Positions 43,600-55,600 of a stretch of DNA of 64,000 bases are shown one piece after another. Below the pieces are notes generated by a model, which had not been told where the DNA came from, did no database searches, and saw nothing but the letters and a program-made list of their open reading frames with translations. The DNA comes from Sarcocystis neurona. Its lineage: Eukaryota; Apicomplexa; Conoidasida; Eucoccidiorida; Sarcocystidae. The translations under genes and the position numbers were made by a program. The DNA lies in the NCBI GenBank assembly GCA_000727475.1, contig KL647311.1:1875693-1939692 (forward strand). Direction: 5' to 3'. The stretch's first letter is position 1. The number at the start of each line of letters is the position of its first letter.

Positions 43600-45140
43600 C
43601 ATGGGTATATGAACATTTTTACATACTCATATATATATACACACGTGTACCTCCCCAGGAGTTTGAGTATATCGAAGTATTTACATATATACATATATAT
43701 GCACATGTAGCACGCCAGGTGCATGCGTAAACGAAAATATATCCACATACGTATATATATCTCGCTACCCCTCAGTTGACCCCTCCCACACGTGTACGAA
43801 TAGAGTTTCGCCTATTTGTTTTTCATCTGTCTCTCTCTCTATATATATTTGTGTAGATATATGCATGTATAGATGTGTACATATGGAAGTCTATGTGCGC
43901 ACGGATGAATGCTTCTTATGACTCATGACAGGCGCATCTCTATACATCCACCTGTATGCATCCGGTCATTCATGTTTGCTCTTTGTATTTATTCATATAT
44001 ATATTTATAGACGAAGAAACATATGTGAAGGAAGTCTTAGTAATGCCCCTCTACGTATCTCCACGGGAAGAGGACTAAATATCCAGGTGTACCGAAGGTG
44101 TAAAAAAGGTGTCTCTACACACACAATTCTGTCGATAAAACTATCGCTCTGCTTCATATACACGTACACAAACATATACGTGTGTGGATATATCTACTCA
44201 TACATACATACATATAGATACGTGTGTCTTTGCATGAATCTACATGTATATCAAGATATATATACATATATGTGCGTGTGTGCATATACTCACATGTACA
44301 TGTGTACACACACATACATATATATATATGCATCTACGTGTATTCATATGTATATATATATGTATAGGCGTGAGCAGAGACCCGTATATTCCATACTTAC
44401 ATATAGAGAAATGAACAAAAGTCCACCTCTCTCTGTCTATATATATACACACATATCTGCATATTAATATCTTTGTTTCGACATGCCTTATATATATATA
44501 TATAGAGAGAGAGAGATACACAAGCAGATATATAGATATATAGACGACCATGGATTATACATTTACGGAGACCTTTGTATACCAGCGTTTCTTGACGGAC
44601 GTGCAAGTATCTAAATTTGTAGGAGAGTCAGTCGCTTTGGCTCGGTAGCCGGGAAGAGGATCGCGCCGCGCACGTTTACGTGTGCATGCGGCTCGATAAA
44701 AGAAGAAGCAGCAGCAAACTTTTGCCCTCCAAACTTGTGACTCCCCTCGGCAGGCGCGGAAAGAGATTTCTTCCTACTTCTTCAAAACGAAAGTACGGAT
44801 ATGGGAGGGACCGTCCACTTTTTCTGTAAATATATACATTTCCTGAGGCAAGAAGAAAATGAAAATATATCTAATACACAGGTACACAAAAATATACCGG
44901 TATATACGTGAGCATCTATTCAAATATATATATACATTTCAAAGCACACAATTTATACATATATATGTATATACACATATATATATATTCACACACACAC
45001 ACACACGCATAGGTGGACACATATATGTCTATAAATATATGTGTAGACCACCTAACGACTTGCTGCTTCAATAATTTGCCTATGGCTACATTGCTGCATG
45101 TATCACTTCCTACAAAGATATGGTAGGAAATAGTAGGAGG
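43600..45140. other. AT/CATA microsatellite-rich spacer
   Basis: AT and CATATA runs near 43626-43640, 44320-44365, 44490-44505 and 44925-45000. No gene is recognised. Tyr/Ile/His-rich frames are artefacts of the repeats. Confidence 0.5.
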
Positions 45141-45470
45141 CTCAGACGTATAACGCAGCGTTGCAGCAGCAGGAAAAGAACAGCAGCAGCAGCAGCAAGG
45201 AAGTGGAACACACAGCAACAGCAGTCGCGGAGAGAAGTGAAAACTTAGCAGCAGCGGCAGATGCATACGCAGGAGCTGCAGCAGCAGGCGCAGCAGACGC
45301 AGCAGCAGGCGCAGGAGCAGACGCAGCAGACGCAGCAGCAGCAGGAGCAGACGCAGTGGAGTGGAAGACGTGGTGGAGGCACCAGCAGCGAAGTAGCAGC
45401 AGACGCAGCACAGCAGCAGCAGAGAAGTAGAAGACGCAACAGAGGAGCAGCAGAACAACAGCCCCACGAG
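45141..45470. repeat. CAG-rich tract beyond the last chorein-gene exon
   Basis: GCAGCAGCAG with CAGACGCAGCAG units at about 45265-45425. It lies just past the TAA that ends the minus-strand Ala/Pro-rich exon and reads as a CTG-rich 3' flank on that strand. Confidence 0.7.
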
Positions 45471-45473
45471 TGT

Positions 45474-46607
45474 TTACGTAGGGTGACCCTGTTGCTGGTG
45501 TTGCTGCTGCTTTATTTGGTAGTTTCCTTCTCGTCGTCTGTGCCACGGGAATTGCTGCTGCTGCTGCTGAAGAGAAGGAGGTATACTATTCCTACTGCTG
45601 CCAGGTGGTGCTCCTGTTGTTGCGGCCGCATGTAGTAACGCGTGGCCCTGTGGCGCTGCAACTTGCTGCTGCTGTTCTAAGAAGAAACGCCCCGCTCCGA
45701 GATCGCAGCCACCACCACCACCACCTGCTGCTTCTCCTCCTCCTCTTCCTCGTGCTGCTGCTGCTGCCTTTGTTGTTGCTGCTGCTTTTGCTGATGCTGT
45801 TGCTGCCTTTGCTGTTGCAAGGCTTCCATTTCCTCCATCTCCTCTGTTGGTTGCCGTGCCCGCGACAGCAGCAAACGCGTCTGCGGGTCCCGGTGCTGCT
45901 TCTCCTGATCGAGCTGCCGGCAAGCCGCCGTCTCTTCCCCTTCTTCTTCCTGCTGCTGCTACTTGTGCTGCTTGGTACGAATGACGTGCGGCTGCTGCTG
46001 GCACCGCGCTGCCGTGCCCCTGCCCACCCGCAGCAGCAGCAGACGCTCCACCAGAGGCAGCGACAGGAGCAGCGGCAGCAGCAGCGAGGTATGGGTAATA
46101 GGGACGCGCTGGGGGAAACCCGGGCTGCTGGCCAAAATCAAGAGGAGCAGCAGCAGCAGGAGGCAGGGGACCAGCAGCAGCAGGATACAAGGCCGCAGCA
46201 GCAGGTGGTCGTAGTGGTGCCACAGCAGCAGGAGGAAGATGAGACGTGGCAGCAACAGCAGCACTTGGTGTGGAGGGACGGAAGGAGTACTGAGCTGCTT
46301 CGCCGCTGGTGCTGCTGCGATGGGAAATTGCTGGTCGAGATTCAACTTCCACAGGAGAGCACGGGGATATTGCTCGTTGCTGCTGCGTGCCTGCAGGAGC
46401 AGCAGTAGGGCCATGTTTTCTCCCCGAAGTGGTTCCTAGTGCAAACAGCTGCTCCCGGGAAGGCCCTTGGTGTTGCCTCTGCAGCAGCTGCCGAGGCGAG
46501 GAAAAATCCGCTGCTGCTGCTGCATCTGCTGCTTCTCTCTCTGCTGCAGCAGCGGCAGCTGGAAGGAAGAGGAGTCCCGGTGACGACTCCTTAAAGTGCG
46601 CCTGCTC
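45474..46607 (-). CDS. Ala/Pro/Gln-rich exon, possible last exon of the chorein gene
   Basis: Reads EQAHFKESSPGLLFLPAAAA after ATGCTGCTGCAG, then SSPRQLLQRQHQGPSREQLF, RPYYPYLAAAAAAPVAASGG, and ends QQQHQQQGHPT with TAA 45474-45476. Alternative starts are ATG 46619 or 46646, and the frame stays open upstream through the 21-bp poly-Ala array. The minus strand is preferred because its frame has Pro/Tyr/Arg segments that look like protein, whereas the + strand frame does not. A donor at CCTAC|GTAAAC could extend the gene. Confidence 0.45.
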   Translation of the reverse strand, partial: EQAHFKESSPGLLFLPAAAAAAEREAADAAAAADFSSPRQLLQRQHQGPSREQLFALGTTSGRKHGPTAAPAGTQQQRAISPCSPVEVESRPAISHRSSTSGEAAQYSFRPSTPSAAVAATSHLPPAAVAPLRPPAAAALYPAAAGPLPPAAAAPLDFGQQPGFPPARPYYPYLAAAAAAPVAASGGASAAAAGGQGHGSAVPAAAARHSYQAAQVAAAGRRRGRDGGLPAARSGEAAPGPADAFAAVAGTATNRGDGGNGSLATAKAATASAKAAATTKAAAAARGRGGGEAAGGGGGGCDLGAGRFFLEQQQQVAAPQGHALLHAAATTGAPPGSSRNSIPPSLQQQQQQFPWHRRREGNYQIKQQQHQQQGHPT

Positions 46608-49600
46608 CTGCAGCAGCATAGCAGCAGCAGCAGCCGCGGCGCGCATCAGCAGCAGCAGCAGCACCAAGAGTAGCAACAAGATACAGAACAGAGCAGCAGC
46701 AATGGCAGCAGGAGCAGCAGCAGCGGCAGCAGGGGCAGCGGCCACGGCAGCAGCAGCGGCAGCGGGAGCAGCAGCAACTGCAGCAGGGGCAGCAGCAACG
46801 GCAGCAGGGGCAGCAGCAACGGCGTCGGGGGCAGCAGCAACGGCAGCAGGAGCAGCGGCAGCGGCAGCAGGAGCAGCAGCAACGGCGGCGGCAGCGGCAG
46901 CAGCAACGGCAGCAGGAGCGGCAGCCACGGCAGCCGCAACGGCAGCTGGGGCAGCAGCAACGGCAGCTGGGGCAGCAGCTACGGCAGCTGGGGCAGCAGC
47001 AACGGCAGCGGGGGCAGCCGCAACGGCTGCAGCAGCGGCAGCAGGAGCAGCAGCAACGGCAGCAGGAGCAGCGGCCACTGCAGCAGGGGCTGCAGCAACA
47101 GCTGCAGGAGCAGCAGCAACGGCAGCAGGAACAGCAGCAACGGCAGGAGGGGCGGCAGGAGCAGCAGCAGGAGCAGCAGCAGGGGCAGCAGGGACGGCAG
47201 CAGGGGCAGCAGCAACGGCAGCAGGAGCAGCAGCAACGGCAGCAGGCGCAGGAGCAGCGGCAGCAGGAGCAGCAGCAGCGGCAGCAGGAGCAGCAGCAAC
47301 CGCAGTGGGGGCAGCAGCAACGGCAGCGGGAGCAGCAGCAACGGCCGCAGGAGCTGCGGTAGAAGCAGCAGCCCAGGCAGCAGGAGCACCAGTTTAACTT
47401 GTCCCTTAGAGGGGAGACAACAAAATCGCACCGGCACCTTGACGCAGAGACACGTACGCATGCAACTATTGTCTTACGATAGTATGTCTCGGCCAAGCAA
47501 GGCAAGGTAGACGTTTTGGCTGTAAAACTGTAGCCGCTGTCTTGTATACAACTTTTATAGTTTTCACCTCCATACGTAAGATGTCTCTCTTTCTCTGTTT
47601 CTCTGATCTAGGTTTTCTCTACCTGCTTATCCATCTTCTGAGCGCGTGAGCCTCGACCCAACCTACACACATATGTATATATATACGTACACATATACAT
47701 ACAAGTACGTCTATTTACGTGCATACTCACACATATATACGCATGCACCTGTCCATATCTATATGTACATACGCGAATGTGTAGAGGTGCACACACATAT
47801 CCACACATATAAATATATGTGCACACATACATATATGCAAGTCCGTACATTTATACACAGGTACAGACACACACGTACAGATACGTGTATATATATATAT
47901 ATATTCGCGGATATGAACACATATGTACAGACCCATACACACGTGTACATTTATACACATATATATATGTATATATTTATATATATACATATAGTCACGT
48001 TGAGAGCCATATACACATGTCCACATACAAATATATGTACACAAGTGTACACACAAAAATACCTGCAAATTCCTATATTCATACATCGATACAGACACAA
48101 AGGTACAGAAGTACGTGTAGATGGATGGATACACAGACACACCTACAGCCATATTCAGAGCTACACGCACATATATACAGACGCAAAGGTATCTCCACAA
48201 GCATACTCAGCGACACAAACGCACATATATACAGATACACGTCTCTCTATATGTGAATCTATAGATATACACATAAAAAAGTTTGTGTTGAAAATAAAGT
48301 GTGCACCAACACACACACACATACACACGTACGTATCTACAAACATCCCTCTATCGATGCGTAAAAACAGAGAATTCTATACTTTCACTCATCTGTAAAC
48401 GTCCCTATGTGTACACGTGGATAGAAACACACACGTAAACATGCAAACGTGCAACTTTAGGCATCCACACATATACGCGTGTGGAAGACGCTACAGACGC
48501 CGGAACAGGGGAGAAAAAGGACAGCAGCAGAAAGGTCGGGGCAGACAAAATGACGCAGAGAGAAAAAGTCCCGCGCGAGCGAGACAGGCGGGTCATTATC
48601 AAAAAAGCTGAACAGGAGAACTTCGTCCTCCCCACAGCAAACTTGTGAGTATCTGTAAAAGTCTGCGACGGGGAGGTAAATAACGCAAAAGACGTCCCAG
48701 TCCTGCTGTTACAAATTCCGACGCACGTACGTCGGTGTTCATGCATTTATACGCGCAGATACATACTTGTGAGTGAACGTACACGGGGATGAAAAGCCGT
48801 CTCGTGTGAAAGACTTGTCCACAGTAAAACTACAAACGAAGTCAACGAAGAAGCCACGTCCCCGTTTCATGCAACTTTCATGCATGCAGTCCTGCAGTCA
48901 GACATATACATATATATATGTAGGGGTGATTGAGTATACGACTTGTCGCGGCCGCATCTCTAGTGAATCTATCAACGAATCCTATGCGTAGATTTTACGC
49001 TACATACACAGGCAATCCTGCGGTTACAAATATTCACGCATGTAGATTTGCACATATATATATGTATGTAAGTATGCGCCTATACACACATCGTTGCCCA
49101 TGCAAACAGTTCTCTTCCCGGTTGGGCCTTACGCTCCTCAGCCGCACGGTCCACGTGAATGCAGCACTGTAACTTACACACGCACAAGAAATAGAAAATA
49201 TACATATAAATGTATATACCTAAACCTGTATATATGCATGTGAAGCTATACGTAAATATACAGATCTCTGGCATAGACAGGTCCTACTCATCTGCGGCAC
49301 CTGACATCGCAATACTCTCGGGGGGAAGATGGGGTGACTAACTTGTAGTAATATATATATGTATGGATACGAACATGTACGCAAGCGCCTACAGGGAGAT
49401 ATACAGATAGGTATAAATTCATATTTATACACACATATAAATAGACACACGTATATACACATACACACTCGCACATATACAGATATACATGTATAAACAT
49501 ACATATACATAGATGTACATACACATATATATATGTGTACATACATGTATTGATATATCCGTGTAAGGATGCACCTATATATATATATATATGTATAGAT

Positions 49601-52600
49601 GTATACATACAGAGATACATGTATAGATATACACGTGTAGACATACATGCATATATAGGTCTACATATATGGGTATGCATATGTAAAGAGACACAGACGT
49701 GCTTGCCGTCCCTGTTGCTGTCTCCCGTTAACCGCCTACATTTGTATTACCTGCCTAAACAAATACACTCTCATATACATATATATATATACCCTTGTGC
49801 ACATCCCTCCATACATATACAAATAGACGGTCACATACACATATACTTATATATAAACGTGCAAGCGTGTAGGCAGCTCTGTACGTACGAGGACTCGTTT
49901 GTAGAAATATATGTAGAAGAAGCGGCTACACATGCAGAAACGTCCACACACAGATGGTCGTGAGACGTAAGCACAGGTATCCATATTCAGAGGGAAAAGC
50001 ATTGTAAACACATGGTGTACACGAACATGCAGACACAAACATATATGTATATATATACACGTGGATACTAGTCAGACGTCTACGTACGTAGTAAATGGAA
50101 AAAGCTGCGTATACATACACATGAAGCTATATACATAAACATGTACGCGTACGTTTATATATGCGTAGGAAGACACTTGCTCATATACACACACAGGTAG
50201 ATCTGTACGTATCTACATATGCAAATACATTCATAGAGACAGACAGATGAACACAAGCGTCTTGTTGTGTATACAAGTATATATACATATATGTGTATAT
50301 CAACAGCTACAGTCCCATATATGTATATATATGTAGATGTGTAGATATCTGTAGCAAGAAGTATACAGACGTCGCGGGCACAACGGGCTGCACATAAACC
50401 TCCGTGGAGGACCGGGGAACTTACGCAGGCGCGAGAGGTGAGGAAGGATGGAAGAAGCGCAGGCTGCGGCAGCAGCTGCTGAGAGAAGCTGGCTTCTGCT
50501 GGGGCCGTGATGCGTTCGACGGTCGCAGCGCAGGAACTGAAAAAGTCTTCGACGCGTGCCAGCAATTCTGCAGGAAGCGTCTTGGCCCTGTCCAGGAGCA
50601 GCGCGGAAGATTCCGCCGCAGCTGCTGCTGTGCGGTTCACCACGGCTGCTGCAGTGCCTGCTGCTGCTGCTGCGTCGAAGTGGCGAGCGGGAAGAGAGAA
50701 AGGAGAAGAAGAAGCGCCCGCAGGGGACAACGGGGCTGCCGTCGACGAGTAAAAGTAGGTTTCTTCTGTTGCTGCTGCTTTTTGTCTGAGTCTTCCTGCT
50801 GCTGTCGCTTCTCCTCCCCAGATTTCTTCTTCTCCGCCTCCTGTCGTGCACACGACCGGCTCCTGCAGCAGCTGCTGGTCGTAGTAGAACGGATACGTCG
50901 CTGCTTCTACGTACCGCGCGCGTCGGACGACCCCGGGGGGATGGGGCAGCCGGCAAGGCGGCAGGCGCTGCAGCAGCGAAAAAGAATAAAAGGGATGCTC
51001 AACACAACACATGCGGACGCCCAGGAATGCCTCTATGTTTGCGTCTGACTGCCTGTGTGTAGGTATATCTACATATACATATGCATATACATGTGAATAT
51101 ATACATGTATATACAGCGGTGCACACGTGGACAGACAGTAAGAAAGAGAGAGAAAAGGAACGTTTGTTCCACAAGAAGCGTGGGAGGTCGACTTCGTCGT
51201 TCTACAAAGAATACGCCGGTCTAGGACAAAGAAACAGAGAAAGGGAAGTGCGACGTATACGCATTCCTCTAAACATTTGTGTACACAGACTCCTTTGTGA
51301 ATAGACAACACCACAGACTCCCAAGATAAAGGAGAAGAAGAAAACGTGGAGGGAGAGGGTGGAAAGAGGTCGAGAGACAGAAGAAGAAAAAGAGAGACGG
51401 GTGCGCGGTACACTTGAGAACGCATCCTCAGGTGTACAGACACCGCGGGATACAGCAAGAAAAGGAGATACACACATGTGGAGAAAGATCTCACCATATA
51501 CGTAATACAAGTAGAGAGAGCGGGCAATCTTTCACGCACACAGAGAAGAAAGCGGCATCCGTTTGTTTGTTCTACGTCTCGCAGGCAGGGAAAGCCAGAA
51601 GAAGATGGAGAACCACCACGGGGAGAACGGTGGAAGAACTGCATGCAGCTAGATGCAGAAGAACGCGTGTTTCGCCACCAGAGGGGGGTGGAACGCAGAA
51701 ACGTATATTTGTGTCTCTTTCTCCCATCACGAAGGTCGAGGAGACCCGCACACGAATATTTTCTTGTTCACTTGTATAAAAGGTGTGACGCATATATCTA
51801 TACATATATATACCTTTATGCATATGTGTAGTACCAGGACGACTTGGGCATTAACGCCTGCAATTCGGACTTCCAAGAGACTCCTTTTTCATATGGAGAA
51901 GAGGCAAATACACACACGTTTGCACCTAAAGAGACAAACAGGCTCAATAGCTGTCTTCTGCAGGAGAGAGCAGATGCTTTCCTCGCAGAAGGGTGGAGAG
52001 GGGAAGGGAAGCACGTGCACAGGAACGAGCAAAAGAACAATATTCACGACTCTGCAATATGTACATGCAAATTTTTATGAATCTGTCCTATATAGGTATA
52101 CACACCCCCAGACTGTCACGCGTAAATATTCGCTTGTTCTCTCGAATCGGCGATAGAGCCAAATCGTCTGCAGATGAAGGCTGCTGCTGTGCACCTGCAC
52201 ATCCATATGTGTACACAGGAAGCCATATATATGTATATGTATGTTCATATATATGTAGAAACGTATCTTGTCAAAGAGGCAAATAGGCACTTTAGATCTT
52301 CCTGATATTCTTACTTGGACGATAACCAACACAAAGGCAGAAAAGCATGCAGGAAGGTGCACTGGAGCAGAAGGCGGATGGATGGCAAGAAGACAGCAAG
52401 CAGCAGCGGAAAACAGATGAAGAGAAACGCGATACATACCATCAAACAGGAGCGGGTGTCCACAAAAGGAACCTGTACCTATATTCACACACACACACAC
52501 ACACTTCTTTCTCTACTGTATATATATGTATGTGTATCTGCATGTACGCATACTCGTATATAAATATATATGTCTATCAAGTAACAACACGCGTAGACAC

Positions 52601-55600
52601 GTACAAACATGTGTACGTGCCCACTGGTGTATATGTCTGTCTTTTTCTATTGATCTGTCTCTAAAATCTGCAGCAGTGTTTCTGTTTCTACAAGAACCCA
52701 TCGATCAACGTTTGTATATACAAGTCATTTCCGTATCTTGCTTTTTACGTTTTTCGCTTCCCCTTTGTCGACCTTCCTATCTTCTGTCTGCCTGTCTGCC
52801 GACGTCTCTGCATCTGCTGCTCTTTGCATCCATATCTACGCGGGTCTTCCTACAGACACCCTTCCTCATTAGGTGTACACACGGATAAAGGCAAACACAG
52901 CAGAGCACTGCAAATGTTTCTGCAACAAGAAAGGAGGAGGAAGAACGGCTGAGCAGCAGACAAGCAGCAGCAGCAGCACGTGCGGCAGGAAAGGGACGCA
53001 CTCTGGATGGCGTGTTGTGAAGTTCGAGAGTCGGAAGCTGCTGCTGCGGAAGGAAGGGAACCAGCAGACCTCTTGGCGCTAGCTCGCTTTCTCTTGCTGC
53101 GTCTGTTGAAGAGGCCGGCAGGAACGCGGAGGGGGCCACCCAGACCGCGCCAGCAGCAGGGTGGCCTGCAGCGGCGGAAGAAACAGCAGCGGGCGCGGAC
53201 GGGGCCGCAGCATCAGGAGCGCCACGAGCAGCAAAGAGAGGCGGTCGGAGAGAAGCTGCAGTCGCAGGTGGCGTTCGGAAGGCGACGGGGTAGACGGGAA
53301 CCGGGAAGCCTGCGGGAGGAGCAGAAGCAGGGGCAGCAGGATAGAAGGCAGCAGCAGCAGCAGCACCAGGAGGGAAGGACGTGTAGAACGCGGCTCCTGC
53401 TGGGGGCACAGGTGGTTCTTCTGCTGCAGCAAGATTTCTCTTCAATTCCACAAAGGAATCTCGCACTTTTCTCAATGCTGTGCCCGTAAAATTCGGTCGC
53501 ACACGCAGGTCGAGGTTGTTAATTTGAACCTGCACCGGAGCGGTCACAAGCACAGACAGGCATGTGGGAATAACAATGGACAGGAAGACGCAGAGACCCC
53601 GCCTCAAGAAGCAGACAAAGGTGCACGCTGACTAACGTATAAAGTACCTACATCTGGATGCGCACGCGCCAGGTCCCACCCGTAAATAGGCCCGCGTGTA
53701 TATCCGTCTGGTAACACGGAGATAACACCGTGGATGAACCAGATGTAGAAAAGTACTGGCGACGCACATGATCGAAGAGAGCACTCAGGATGTAGTACAT
53801 CGAGAGATATATGGAGGAAGACAGAGAGAAAGGAAGAAAAGCGACAGACTCGTGCTTCATACATATATACATACGCACGTTTCTAGCCAGAGACATACAC
53901 ATAAGTACACACACCTAGGCATACACACAGCGACACACGCGGTGAAAAAGGGGCCTTTACCCGGAAAAGTCTCAACTAAAGAAATACACGAAGCCGAAGA
54001 GAGACGCGGAGACGAAGGACACTGGTCAGTAGCCGCTATGCAATTTCCTTGAAAAAAAAGTGCATATACGTACCAGTATATTCATGCGCACAGAAAGAGA
54101 GGGCGAGAGGCGCCATTCCCGGCGTACACGTCAATGGAAATGTTCGCCGTCGTACTCGGGCACCGTTCAGCGAACGTGTCTCACTTGCGCCCCTACACAT
54201 ATAAACGTCTGCGTATCTATGCAATTGTGTATATTTATATTTTCGTACATAAGAGAAAGGCCTACGCGATCTACACAGGCACTGCCCTCAGACACCTTAA
54301 AGTATGTGCAGAAAACAGAAGACACAGAAGCTTCGATGTTTCCAACTGAGCAGAAACTGCTGAAGAACTCTTTTTTTTCCGAACGGACACTCAAATACAG
54401 AAGGAAACGCATGATGATGTGTCCACAGACATACAAATTTATATATATATATATATATGTGCATGCATCCGCCTGCAGGTTCGTACCGGTTTTTACGTGT
54501 TGTCTCTCTTTACGTGTGTATGTGCTTTTGGACCATGCTCAAGCTGCACACGTGTTTGCACGTATTTTAAGTACGCGTGTAGAGGCGGCAACAACGATAC
54601 GGTTCAATCATACACTGTGCGAAGAAATGTGTAAAGATACTATCAATTACAAGTAAATCCGCGTATACAGATTTGTGTACACAAATGCATATACGCACGG
54701 AAACAGGTAGAGTGTATTAGCCCGTTATACAGGGATGTACAAAGAGGCGGAGCATTGCAGATATACATTTATGTATATATCTATATGTGCATAGGAGAAT
54801 ATGTGAATACGCGTGGATCTCATACGTCCTTCGATGGATACACACATGGAAACATACACCGGAAAGTATCCCGTGTCCCGGCTGGACAAACGAAAGGTGC
54901 CCGTGTGGTTCCCTGGTGTCTCTACAGGAAGATGCATGCTCATCAACCGACGAACAGACATTCCGGTGCGGTGACGCGCGTACCTCCAAGCACCTTTACA
55001 CGAGACCTTCCCACTCATGAGATACACGGATGAAAGAAATGCCTGAAAGTTGATAAAAAGTTATGATATACTATTCTTTTTCTAGAATTCAAAGCCGTGA
55101 CTCATCCGTACGCGCATGGGTGCGTCTAGATATGCACACGCGTAGACGGGCAGACACAGGAGAAGTGACAGCAGCAGTGTCACCAAAATGGAAGAACTGA
55201 ACGGACGCAAATATCCAAGGGAAAACGACTAGGGGGCCGCAGCAGCAGCTGCAGCGGCTCACGGTTACTATCCCAGGAAGAGCAGTATACACCAATCGTA
55301 GTTTCCCAACGTGACCCAGTTCCAAGCGAGCATCCACTCCTGCTTTCTGCAGCGCACCGCAACAGTAACAGAAGTCGCGTGCGAGGACTGCATGCAGCAG
55401 CAGCAGAGCAGCGGTTACCGCAGCAGCTGCTACAACAACAGCAGCAGTTCAAACACGCGTCCACCACCGTAAAACGAGAAGAAGCAGCAGCAAGAGGAAC
55501 ATGCAGGGTGGCGAGGCAACCATCTCGTGAGAATACGCACCAACTTAAAGCAGCAGCAACAGCGAAAAAGAGGACAAGAAACGACTGCATGCAGCAGCAG

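Noticed and set aside
46309..47397. A 362-codon + strand Ala/Thr/Gly frame
   Set aside because: It is the opposite strand of the 21-bp array and of a more protein-like minus-strand exon; its non-repeat part is Cys-rich and lacks sense.
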